Of a stretch of 13,749 nt of DNA, positions 6,052 to 12,869 are shown in pieces; position 1 is the stretch's first letter, and each line of letters opens with the position of its first letter. The translations under genes and the position numbers were made by a program. Origin of the DNA: Gammaproteobacteria bacterium (GTDB lineage Bacteria; Pseudomonadota; Gammaproteobacteria; UBA5335; SLRW01); the NCBI GenBank assembly GCA_007130745.1, contig SLRW01000092.1, positions 1 to 13,749 on the forward strand, in the 5' to 3' direction. The notes beneath the pieces are model-generated. The model worked only from the letters and a program-made list of their open reading frames with translations. It had not been told where the DNA came from and did not search any database.

Positions 6052-8367
6052 ATGAGCAAAAATCTCGTTATTGTCGAATCGCCGGCGAAGTCCAAGACCA
6101 TCAAGAAATACCTGGGCAAGGATTTCGAGGTCATGGCTTCCTATGGTCATGTCCGTGATCTGATTCCCAAGGAGGGCGCGGTCGACCCGGACAAGGACTT
6201 CGCCATGACTTATCAGGTCATTGAGCGTAACGAGAAGCACGTGCAGGCGATCGGCAAGGCGCTTAAAAAGGCTGAGGCGCTATATCTGGCGACTGACCCC
6301 GACCGCGAGGGGGAGGCGATCTCCTGGCATTTGCTGGAGGTCTTGCGGGACAAGGGGCTGCTCAAGGACAAGCCGGTTTATCGCGTGGTTTTCCACGAGA
6401 TCACCAAAACTGCGGTGGAGCAGGCGATTGCCGCGCCGCGTGATGTAGCGCCGCAGCTGGTGGATGCCCAGCAGGCACGCCGCGCGCTCGATTACCTGGT
6501 GGGCTTTAATCTCTCACCCCTGTTGTGGAAGAAAATCCGCCGCGGGCTTTCCGCCGGGCGTGTGCAGAGCCCTGCACTGCGCCTGATCGTCGAACGCGAG
6601 GACGAAATCGAGGCTTTCGAAGCCCGCGAGTACTGGAGCATTGAGGCTGAGGTGGCCCGCGAAGATGCCATCTTCCGTGCCAAACTCGCGCGCCTGGACG
6701 GGGAAAAATTCGAGCAGTTCACGGTCACCAGTGAAGCAGCGGCGAGTACCGCCCGCCAGCGCCTGGATGAGGCCGCGGCGGGTGAGTTGCTGGTCAGCAA
6801 GGTCGAGCGCAAGCAGCGCCGCCGTAATCCCACCGCGCCCTTTATTACCTCCACCCTGCAGCAGGAAGCCTCGCGCAAGCTGGGTTTTACCGCCCGGCGC
6901 ACCATGCGGGTGGCCCAGCAGTTGTACGAAGGCATTGAACTGGGTGGCGAGACGGTCGGCCTGATTACCTATATGCGTACCGACTCGGTGAATCTGGCCA
7001 ACGACGCCATAGCCGAAATTCGACAGTTGGTGGCGGACAAGTACGGCGAGGACAACCTGCCCGACAAGCCGCGCACCTATAAAACGCGGGCTAAAAATGC
7101 CCAGGAAGCGCACGAGGGCATCCGCCCGACTTCAGTTATGCGCGAGCCGGCCGCTATTCGTGGCCACCTGAGCGAAGAGCAATACCGTCTCTACGATCTG
7201 GTCTGGAAGCGTACGGTGGCTTGCCAGATGATTCATGCCACCTTTGATACCGTGGCGATCAACCTGGAAGCAGGCGAGGCGCATACGTTTCGCGCCACCG
7301 GCTCGACCATGGTCAGCCCCGGTTTCATGGCGGTCTACCAGGAGGGGCGTGACGACAGCAAGGGCGATGAAGACGAAGACCACGAATTGCCACGGATGGA
7401 AGAAGGCGAGCGGCTGGCGTTGCGCGAAATCATCCCCGAGCAGCATTTCACCGAGCCACCGCCGCGCTACTCCGAGGCAACGCTGGTCAAGGCGCTGGAG
7501 GAATACGGGATTGGCCGCCCTTCGACCTATGCCTCGATTATTTCCACGCTGCAGGATCGTGAATACGTGGAAATGGATCGCAAGCGCTTTGTGCCTACTG
7601 ATGTGGGCAAGGTGGTTAACCGTTTTCTGACCCGCTATTTCCCCCAGTATGTGGACTACCAGTTCACTGCCCGCCTGGAGGATCAGCTCGATGCGGTCTC
7701 GCGTGGCGAGCGCGACTGGCAGCCGCTGCTCAGGGAATTCTGGCAGCCCTTCAAAGAGCGCGTGGACGATACCCAGGAAAATGTTTCGCGCTCGGAAGTG
7801 ACCCAGGAAAAAATGGACGAGGATTGCCCCAAGTGTGGCAAGCAGCTCAGTATTCGCCTGGGCCGGCGAGGGCGGTTTATAGGCTGCAGCGGCTTCCCGG
7901 ATTGCGATTACACTCGTAATCTCAATGATGACGCCGGTGCTGAAAGCACTGAGCCGCAAGTGGTGGAAGGGCGACAGTGCCCCAAGTGCGATTCCGATCT
8001 GATTATTCGAATGGGCCGCTATGGCAAGTTCATTGGCTGCAGCGCATACCCCAAATGCCGTCATATCGAGCCGCTGGAGAAACCGCGCGATACCGGTATC
8101 GAGTGTCCCGAATGTCACAAGGGTACGTTGCTGGAGAAAAAATCCCGTTACGGCAAGATTTTCTTTTCCTGCAGCACCTACCCTGAGTGCAAATATGCGG
8201 TGTGGAATGAGCCGGTGCCCGGACCCTGTCCGGATTGTGGCTGGCCCATTCTTACGGTGAAAACCACCAAGCGTCGCGGCACCGAGCGGGTGTGCCCGCA
8301 GAAAGAATGCGGTTTTGCCGAACCGGCCCCGGAAATGGCGCCGGAGACTGAAACCGGCTCCGGTTGA
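6052..8367 (+). CDS. topA: DNA topoisomerase I (type IA)
   Basis: TopA relaxes negative supercoils by single-strand passage through a 5'-phosphotyrosine intermediate. The 771-residue product starts MSKNLVIVESPAKSKTI, with the TOPRIM glutamate Glu9 and the acidic motif DPDREGE (Asp82, Asp84, Glu86). The catalytic tyrosine is Tyr307 in GLITYMRTDS. The IRRGLSAGRVQSPALRLIV and HEGIRPT motifs are intact. The C-terminal tail has four C4 zinc-finger units: Cys592/595/612/618, Cys643/646/663/669, Cys685/688/707/713 and Cys726/729/748/753. E. coli TopA is longer (865), so this is a shorter tail, not a truncation. The ATG at 6052 has only a weak GGA upstream. The downstream tsaC lies eleven bases away if it starts at GTG 8379. 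Confidence 0.98.
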   Translation: MSKNLVIVESPAKSKTIKKYLGKDFEVMASYGHVRDLIPKEGAVDPDKDFAMTYQVIERNEKHVQAIGKALKKAEALYLATDPDREGEAISWHLLEVLRDKGLLKDKPVYRVVFHEITKTAVEQAIAAPRDVAPQLVDAQQARRALDYLVGFNLSPLLWKKIRRGLSAGRVQSPALRLIVEREDEIEAFEAREYWSIEAEVAREDAIFRAKLARLDGEKFEQFTVTSEAAASTARQRLDEAAAGELLVSKVERKQRRRNPTAPFITSTLQQEASRKLGFTARRTMRVAQQLYEGIELGGETVGLITYMRTDSVNLANDAIAEIRQLVADKYGEDNLPDKPRTYKTRAKNAQEAHEGIRPTSVMREPAAIRGHLSEEQYRLYDLVWKRTVACQMIHATFDTVAINLEAGEAHTFRATGSTMVSPGFMAVYQEGRDDSKGDEDEDHELPRMEEGERLALREIIPEQHFTEPPPRYSEATLVKALEEYGIGRPSTYASIISTLQDREYVEMDRKRFVPTDVGKVVNRFLTRYFPQYVDYQFTARLEDQLDAVSRGERDWQPLLREFWQPFKERVDDTQENVSRSEVTQEKMDEDCPKCGKQLSIRLGRRGRFIGCSGFPDCDYTRNLNDDAGAESTEPQVVEGRQCPKCDSDLIIRMGRYGKFIGCSAYPKCRHIEPLEKPRDTGIECPECHKGTLLEKKSRYGKIFFSCSTYPECKYAVWNEPVPGPCPDCGWPILTVKTTKRRGTERVCPQKECGFAEPAPEMAPETETGSG

Positions 8368-8371
8368 GGTG
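8367..8371 (+). promoter_or_regulatory. Ribosome binding site for the GTG start of tsaC
   Basis: AGGTG, overlapping the last base of the topA stop, is followed by seven bases and GTG at 8379. This favours that start over the TTG at 8364. Confidence 0.55.
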
Positions 8372-8378
8372 TCCACCC

Positions 8379-8951
8379 GTGCCCGGGCCACACCAGCTTC
8401 GTCATATTTGCCGTGTGCTGGCCGCTGGCGGATTGATTGCCTACCCTGCCGAAGGGGTTTACGGACTGGGCTGTGACCCAGCCAACCCTGAAGCGGTGCA
8501 GCGCCTGCTGGCGCTCAAGGGTCGCAGTGCCGGCAAGGGGTTGATTCTGGTCGCCGCCGATATGCAACAACTTCAACCCTGGTTGGCGCCGCTGTCCGAT
8601 GAGATTTACCGACGGCTGGAGCAAAGCTGGCCTGGCCCCGTCACCTGGGTGGTTCCTGCGGCCAGTGGTGCCCCTGCGCTGCTCACGGGCGGGCGCGACA
8701 GCCTGGCGGTTCGGGTCAGTGCACACCCGCCTTGCCGTCGGCTGTGCGAGGCCTGGGGTGGTCCGCTGGTGTCGACTAGCGCCAATTACCACGGCCGCCC
8801 GCCGGCCCGCAGTGCCTTGCAGGTACGTCGCCGGCTTGGTCCCGGGGTGGATTATGTGCTCAGTGGCCCGCTGGGCGGGCTGGTGGGCCCGACCACTATT
8901 CGTGATGCGCTGGATAATCGCGTCTTGCGTGCCGGGGGTATCCGCGAATGA
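8379..8951 (+). CDS. tsaC: L-threonylcarbamoyladenylate synthase TsaC (YrdC/Sua5 domain)
   Basis: TsaC makes threonylcarbamoyl-AMP from threonine, bicarbonate and ATP. This is the first step of t6A modification at A37 of ANN-decoding tRNAs; TsaB, TsaD and TsaE complete it elsewhere. With the GTG start at 8379 the product is 190 residues, the length of E. coli TsaC. It is a single YrdC-like domain without the Sua5 C-terminal extension. Visible motifs are IAYPAEGVYGLGCDP near the start, the KxR...K nucleotide site KGRSAGKGLILV (Lys47, Arg49, Lys53) and STSAN (132-136). PTTIRD lies near the C-terminus. An upstream TTG at 8364 would add five residues and overlap topA. hemF follows after nine bases, matching the conserved tsaC-hemF neighbourhood in Pseudomonas. 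Confidence 0.95.
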   Translation: MPGPHQLRHICRVLAAGGLIAYPAEGVYGLGCDPANPEAVQRLLALKGRSAGKGLILVAADMQQLQPWLAPLSDEIYRRLEQSWPGPVTWVVPAASGAPALLTGGRDSLAVRVSAHPPCRRLCEAWGGPLVSTSANYHGRPPARSALQVRRRLGPGVDYVLSGPLGGLVGPTTIRDALDNRVLRAGGIRE

Positions 8952-8960
8952 GGCGTTGTC

Positions 8961-9896
8961 ATGAGTCATGAAGCCATTTCCGTGGACGCGGTGCATGAAT
9001 ATCTGCTGGGGCTGCAGGATCGCATCTGCGCGGGACTGGCAGCGCAGGAGCCGGAGGCGGACTTTATGACCGACGAATGGCGCCGCGAGGAAGGCGGCGG
9101 CGGCCGTTCGCGGGTGCTGGAAGACGGCCGTGTACTGGAGAAGGCCGGGGTGAATTTCTCTCATGTCACCGGCGATGCGATGCCGGCACCCGCCACCCGG
9201 CGCCGCCCCGAGCTGGCCGGACAGGGCTTTCGGGCCATGGGTGTGTCGCTGGTCATTCATCCGCGCAACCCGCTGGTGCCCACTTCGCATGCGAATGTGC
9301 GTTTCTTTGTCGCCGGTGAGGAGTCGGCCAGTCCGGTATGGTGGTTCGGTGGCGGCTTTGATCTCACCCCGTTCTATCCTTTTGATGAGGATGTTCTGCA
9401 CTGGCATCGTACGGCCCGGGCCGCCTGCGAACCTTTTGGTGGTGAGGTGTACCCGCGTTTCAAGCACTGGTGTGATGAGTATTTTTATCTGCCTCATCGC
9501 GAAGAGACCCGCGGCGTGGGCGGGCTGTTTTTTGATGATCTCAATGAATGGGGTTTTGAGCGCAGCTTCGCCTTTATGCGCAGCGTGGGCGATCATTATC
9601 TGCCGGCCTATATCCCTATTGTAGAGCGCCGCCGTGAATTGCCCTGGAGTGAGCGTGAGCGTGATTTCCAGCTCTACCGGCGGGGCCGTTATGCCGAGTT
9701 TAACCTGGCCTACGATCGCGGCACCCAGTTTGGTCTGCAATCCGGCGGGCGCACAGAGTCTATCCTGATGTCGTTGCCGCCCCGTGTCTGCTGGCGGTAT
9801 AACTGGTCACCGGCGGCCGACAGCCCTGAGGGCAGGCTGGCCGATTATCTGCGTCCGCGCGAGTGGCTTGAGGAACTGGCGGATACCGCAACATGA
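8961..9896 (+). CDS. hemF: Oxygen-dependent coproporphyrinogen-III oxidase
   Basis: HemF oxidatively decarboxylates coproporphyrinogen III to protoporphyrinogen IX in heme synthesis, using O2 and releasing H2O2. The 311-residue product matches the family along its length. It contains GGGGRSRV (45-52), AGVNFSHV, PTSHANVRFF, WWFGGGFDLTPFY and CDEYFYLPHR, and near the end RGRYAEFNLAYDRGT and GGRTESILMSLPP. The four conserved histidines equivalent to E. coli His96, 106, 145 and 175 are His100, 110, 149 and 179. The ATG has GAGG seven bases upstream and lies nine bases after tsaC. Its stop overlaps the oxyR start (ATGA). In Pseudomonas hemF is followed by aroE; here aroE is absent. Confidence 0.99.
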   Translation: MSHEAISVDAVHEYLLGLQDRICAGLAAQEPEADFMTDEWRREEGGGGRSRVLEDGRVLEKAGVNFSHVTGDAMPAPATRRRPELAGQGFRAMGVSLVIHPRNPLVPTSHANVRFFVAGEESASPVWWFGGGFDLTPFYPFDEDVLHWHRTARAACEPFGGEVYPRFKHWCDEYFYLPHREETRGVGGLFFDDLNEWGFERSFAFMRSVGDHYLPAYIPIVERRRELPWSERERDFQLYRRGRYAEFNLAYDRGTQFGLQSGGRTESILMSLPPRVCWRYNWSPAADSPEGRLADYLRPREWLEELADTAT

Positions 9897-10834
9897 CCCT
9901 GACCGAACTGCGCTACATTCTTGCCGTCGCCCGGGAGCGCCATTTCGGCCGCGCGGCTACCAGCTGTTTTGTCAGCCAGCCCACGCTCAGCGTGGCCGTG
10001 CGCAAGCTGGAGGATGAGCTCGGGGTCAAGTTGTTTGAGCGCACCGGCAGCGAAGTGATGCCCACGCCGGTTGGCCAGCAGGTGGTGGCCCAGGCCAGCC
10101 GGGTGCTGGAAGAAGCGGGGGTAATCCGGCGCATCGCCGAGCAGGGTCGTGATCCGCTAAGCGGGGTGCTGCGGCTGGGGGTGATTTACACCATAGGGCC
10201 CTATTTGTTGCCTCATCTGGTCCCCCGTTTGCGTGGCAGCGCGCCGCGTATGCCGCTGGTGATCGAGGAAAACTTCACGGCCAATCTGGCCGCCCAGCTG
10301 GTCAACGGCACCATTGACGCGGCGATTCTCTCTCTGCCCTTCAGTCACAACGGTATCTGTACCCGGGCGGTATACGAGGAGCCCTTCCGGGTGGTCATGC
10401 CCAGCGGCCACGCCTGGGCCTCGCGTCAGCAGATTGCGGCGCCCGAACTGGCCGGCGAGCACTTGCTGTTGCTTGGCTCCGGGCACTGTTTTCGTGACCA
10501 GGTGTTGCGGGCCTGCCCGGACTGCCAGCAAAGCAGCGATATGGACGACAGCGGGGTGCAGCGGGGCATGGAGGGCAGCAGTCTGGAAACGGTGAGGCAT
10601 ATGGTGGCCAGTGGTCTGGGTATCACGGTATTGCCGGCGTCCTCGGTTGCGCCGCCGGATGATGAGTTGCTGGTGGTGCGGGATTTCGTCCCGCCGGCGC
10701 CCCGGCGCACCGTGGTCGTGGCCTGGCGCCGCAGTTTTCCCCGCACGGAGGCTATTGATGTGCTTTGTCGGGCCATTGGTGAATGCGAGATTCCCGGCGC
10801 CACGCCGCCCTCGCCGGAAGTCGTGACGAACTAG
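9893..10834 (+). CDS. oxyR: LysR-family hydrogen peroxide regulator OxyR
   Basis: OxyR is a thiol-based transcription factor. H2O2 oxidises two cysteines to a disulfide, and the oxidised form activates antioxidant genes. The 313-residue product has an N-terminal LysR helix-turn-helix (TLTELRYILAVARERHFGRA, SQPTLSVAVRKLEDELG) and a LysR substrate domain. The redox motif is GHCFRDQVLRAC, with Cys199 and Cys208 at the same numbers as in E. coli, followed by SLETVRHMVASGLGITVLP. A third cysteine, Cys211, lies three residues after Cys208. The segment between Cys208 and SLET has 21 residues, longer than the 14 I recall for E. coli. The gene overlaps hemF by 4 bases with only a weak ribosome site (GGCGGA), implying translational coupling. 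The rubredoxin reductase gene follows after 48 bases. Confidence 0.93.
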   Translation: MTLTELRYILAVARERHFGRAATSCFVSQPTLSVAVRKLEDELGVKLFERTGSEVMPTPVGQQVVAQASRVLEEAGVIRRIAEQGRDPLSGVLRLGVIYTIGPYLLPHLVPRLRGSAPRMPLVIEENFTANLAAQLVNGTIDAAILSLPFSHNGICTRAVYEEPFRVVMPSGHAWASRQQIAAPELAGEHLLLLGSGHCFRDQVLRACPDCQQSSDMDDSGVQRGMEGSSLETVRHMVASGLGITVLPASSVAPPDDELLVVRDFVPPAPRRTVVVAWRRSFPRTEAIDVLCRAIGECEIPGATPPSPEVVTN

Positions 10835-10882
10835 CAAGAGATGGCAAATCAAATACACCCCGGATATTGGGAGTAACAAACT

Positions 10883-12034
10883 ATGCGGCGAATCATTGTG
10901 GTGGGTTCGGGACTGGCCGGGTATACCCTGGCCAGGGAGTTTCGCAAGCTGGACAGTGAATCGGAGTTGTTGATCATCACTTCGGATGATGGCGATTCTT
11001 ATTCCAAGCCCATGCTCTCCAATGCCCTGGCCCAGGGCAAGGCGCCGGCTGATTTGCCCAATCGTGATGCCGACGGGATGGCCGAGCAATTACCGGCGCG
11101 CATCCTGACGCGGACCTGTGTGACGGGGATTGATTCCGCAGTCCGCCAGGTAGGCCTGGATAACGGTGATACGCTGGACTACAGCCATCTGGTGTTGGCC
11201 GTGGGCGCCGAGCCCATCCGTCTGCCGCTGGAAGGTGACGCCGCCGAGGCGGTGATGTCGGTCAATAATCTGGATGATTACGCCCGTTTTCGCGAGGCCA
11301 TCGGGGATGCCTCGCGTGTTGTCGTATTGGGCGCCGGATTGATCGGCTGTGAGTTCGCTAATGACCTGCGCGGCGCGGGTCATGACGTGACGCTGGTAGA
11401 GCTGGCCGATCAGCCTCTGGCACGCCTGGCCCCGCCCGAAGTCGGTGAGGCTCTGCGCCGCCGGCTGGAAGCGCTGGGGGTGGTATGGCATCTGGGCAAT
11501 CCCGCGCAGGCGGTGGCGCATGATAACGGGGGCCACCAGGTCACGCTTGAGGATGGCGCGACGCTGGCCGCGGACGTGGTGCTCTCGGCCGTGGGCCTGC
11601 GGCCGGCCATCGGCCTGGCGCACGCCGCCGGTTTGCGCTGTGAGCGTGGCATCGTGGTGGATGCGCAGTTGACTACCAGTGACCCGCATATTCATGCCAT
11701 TGGTGATTGCGCCGAGGTGGGCGGCCATGTGTTGCCCTACGTGATGCCGCTGATGAACCAGTCCCGGGCCCTGGCGGCTGTGCTGGCAGGTGAGTCGCGC
11801 GAGCTGGTTTATCCGGTGATGCCGGTGGTGGTGAAGACGCCGGCTCTGCCGCTTACGGTTTGCCCGCCACCGCAGGATGCCGAGGGCAAGTGGCAGGTTG
11901 AGGGCGAGGGGGATGATCTTGAGGCCCGCTTTGTTGACGCACAGGGCCGCATGCTCGGCTTTGCGGTATGCGGCGAGGCCAATTCACGCAAAATGGCGCT
12001 GCAAAAGGAAGTGCCACCCCTGCCGGTAAAATAG
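10883..12034 (+). CDS. rubB: Rubredoxin-NAD(+) reductase (FAD-dependent oxidoreductase)
   Basis: This enzyme transfers electrons from NADH through FAD to rubredoxin. The 383-residue product closely resembles Pseudomonas RubB as I know it. It has an FAD-binding GSGLAG (8-13) followed by REFRKLD, and a flavin-side motif SYSKPMLSNALAQGK. A second Rossmann site GAGLIGCEFANDLR (NAD, from 150) follows, then HAIGDCAEV with the FAD-contacting Gly-Asp (274-275) and YVMPLMNQSRALA. A C-terminal domain contains VVKTPALPL. The ATG has GGGAG nine bases upstream. No rubredoxin gene (two CxxC pairs, about 55 residues) is present in the window, so the partner must lie elsewhere. Other ferredoxin or rubredoxin partners cannot be excluded. 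In P. aeruginosa oxyR and rubB are also near neighbours. Confidence 0.88.
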   Translation: MRRIIVVGSGLAGYTLAREFRKLDSESELLIITSDDGDSYSKPMLSNALAQGKAPADLPNRDADGMAEQLPARILTRTCVTGIDSAVRQVGLDNGDTLDYSHLVLAVGAEPIRLPLEGDAAEAVMSVNNLDDYARFREAIGDASRVVVLGAGLIGCEFANDLRGAGHDVTLVELADQPLARLAPPEVGEALRRRLEALGVVWHLGNPAQAVAHDNGGHQVTLEDGATLAADVVLSAVGLRPAIGLAHAAGLRCERGIVVDAQLTTSDPHIHAIGDCAEVGGHVLPYVMPLMNQSRALAAVLAGESRELVYPVMPVVVKTPALPLTVCPPPQDAEGKWQVEGEGDDLEARFVDAQGRMLGFAVCGEANSRKMALQKEVPPLPVK

Positions 12035-12042
12035 CGTAACCC

Positions 12043-12756
12043 TCAGGCACGGGCTACGCACCACACTTCGACGTGCCTTGCGCCGGCGCGATGCAACACC
12101 CTGGCGATCTCGGCGGCTGTGCTGCCGGTAGTGAACACATCATCCACAATGGCTACGTGTGCGGGGCAATGGCCTGCAAAGCTAAAAGCGCCACGCAGGT
12201 TGCGCCGCCGCGCGCTGGCCTTGAGCTGCACCTGTTCCGGTGTGGCCCGCACGCGGTGCAGTCGTCGTGTTTCCAGGGGTATGCCCAGACGTCCGGCGCA
12301 GGGCCGGGCCAGTTCCAGAGCCTGGTTGAAACCGCGCCAGCGTTGTCGCGCCGGGTGCAGCGGGACGGGCAGTATCAGCCCGGGTGCGCTTGAGTTCGCC
12401 AGTTCCCCTGCCAGATACTCGGCCAGCAGTTCTGCGAGCAGATAGCCGTAGCCGAGCTGGCCATGGTATTTGAAACGGTGCAGCAGGTGGTCAATGGGCA
12501 GGGTGTAGATCCACGGCGCCCTGACTCTGGCAAAGGGTGGTGGCCGGCGTTGGCAGTCGGCGCAGGCAGTGGTGGTCGGGGCCGGCAGGGGGCGGGCGCA
12601 CAGTGGGCAGGGGCAGTGATTGCGCGGCAGGTCATCACGACAGGACCGGCAAATGCGCTGCGCTGTGGCGGGGTCGCCGCACAACAGACAACGGCCCGGC
12701 CACAGGCGTTGCAATAGCGAGGTGCGCTGGTCTGCTCGTCGACTTGTAAATAACAT
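12043..12756 (-). CDS. comF: ComF family protein (phosphoribosyltransferase fold)
   Basis: ComF proteins are linked to DNA uptake in competent bacteria and are conserved more widely; in many species the exact role is unclear. The 237-residue product has an N-terminal cysteine-rich zinc region with Cys23/26, 36/39, 48/50/53 and 65/68. A central region YTLPIDHLLHRFKYHGQLG and VPLHPARQRWRGFNQALELA follows. The C-terminal PRPP-type motif is VAIVDDVFTTGST (201-213). The ATG at 12756 precedes a family-like start (LWPGRCLLCG). It converges on rubB with an 8-base gap and is divergent from bioC. With dprA and the tsaP-like gene it makes three DNA-uptake or pilus-associated genes in the window. Confidence 0.94.
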   Translation of the reverse strand: MLFTSRRADQRTSLLQRLWPGRCLLCGDPATAQRICRSCRDDLPRNHCPCPLCARPLPAPTTTACADCQRRPPPFARVRAPWIYTLPIDHLLHRFKYHGQLGYGYLLAELLAEYLAGELANSSAPGLILPVPLHPARQRWRGFNQALELARPCAGRLGIPLETRRLHRVRATPEQVQLKASARRRNLRGAFSFAGHCPAHVAIVDDVFTTGSTAAEIARVLHRAGARHVEVWCVARA

Positions 12757-12812
12757 GACACCGATCCCTGGTGTTCGTCGCCTGTCCGTGGCGGTTCACC
12801 AGTATGCCGTGG

Positions 12813-12835
12813 CCGGGCTGATTACGCAGCCCCGG
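12813..12835. other. Stem-loop in the comF-bioC gap
   Basis: GGGCTG (12815-12820) and CAGCCC (12827-12832) form a 6-bp stem with a 6-base loop ATTACG, extended by CC/GG past a single bulged C. It ends 21 bases before the bioC ribosome binding site and has no T-run. The rest of the gap shows no clear promoter and no full BirA operator. Confidence 0.3.
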
Positions 12836-12856
12836 ATCTATGTCCACCGGCGGACC

Positions 12857-12861
12857 AGGAG
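12857..12861 (+). promoter_or_regulatory. Ribosome binding site pointing to a TTG start for bioC
   Basis: AGGAG is followed by eight bases and TTG at 12870, in frame with bioC. The in-frame ATG at 12840 has no Shine-Dalgarno sequence upstream, and the in-frame GTG at 12861 overlaps the AGGAG itself. Confidence 0.6.
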
Positions 12862-12869
12862 TGCAGCGC

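Noticed and set aside
7132..9740. Very long minus-strand open frames (8391 to 7132 and 9740 to 8178), and another at 4242 to 3064.
   Set aside because: They are antisense to topA, tsaC/hemF and tsaP, genes with full family motifs. Their translations are low-complexity His/Gln/Arg/Ala-rich and show no recognisable domain. GC-rich coding sequence commonly leaves such frames open on the opposite strand.
10841..10876. Eleven-codon frame (MANQIHPGYWE) between oxyR and rubB.
   Set aside because: The only purine-rich ribosome site abuts the ATG with no spacing. The frame is too short to judge and its end is the rubB ribosome binding site.
12744..12778. TTGTAAATA near the comF start as a BirA (biotin repressor) operator half-site.
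   Set aside because: The operator needs a TTGTAAACC-type arm and its inverted partner about 15 bases away. The best partner, GGTGTTCGT, matches only five of nine and the spacing is 17, so the dyad is not supported.
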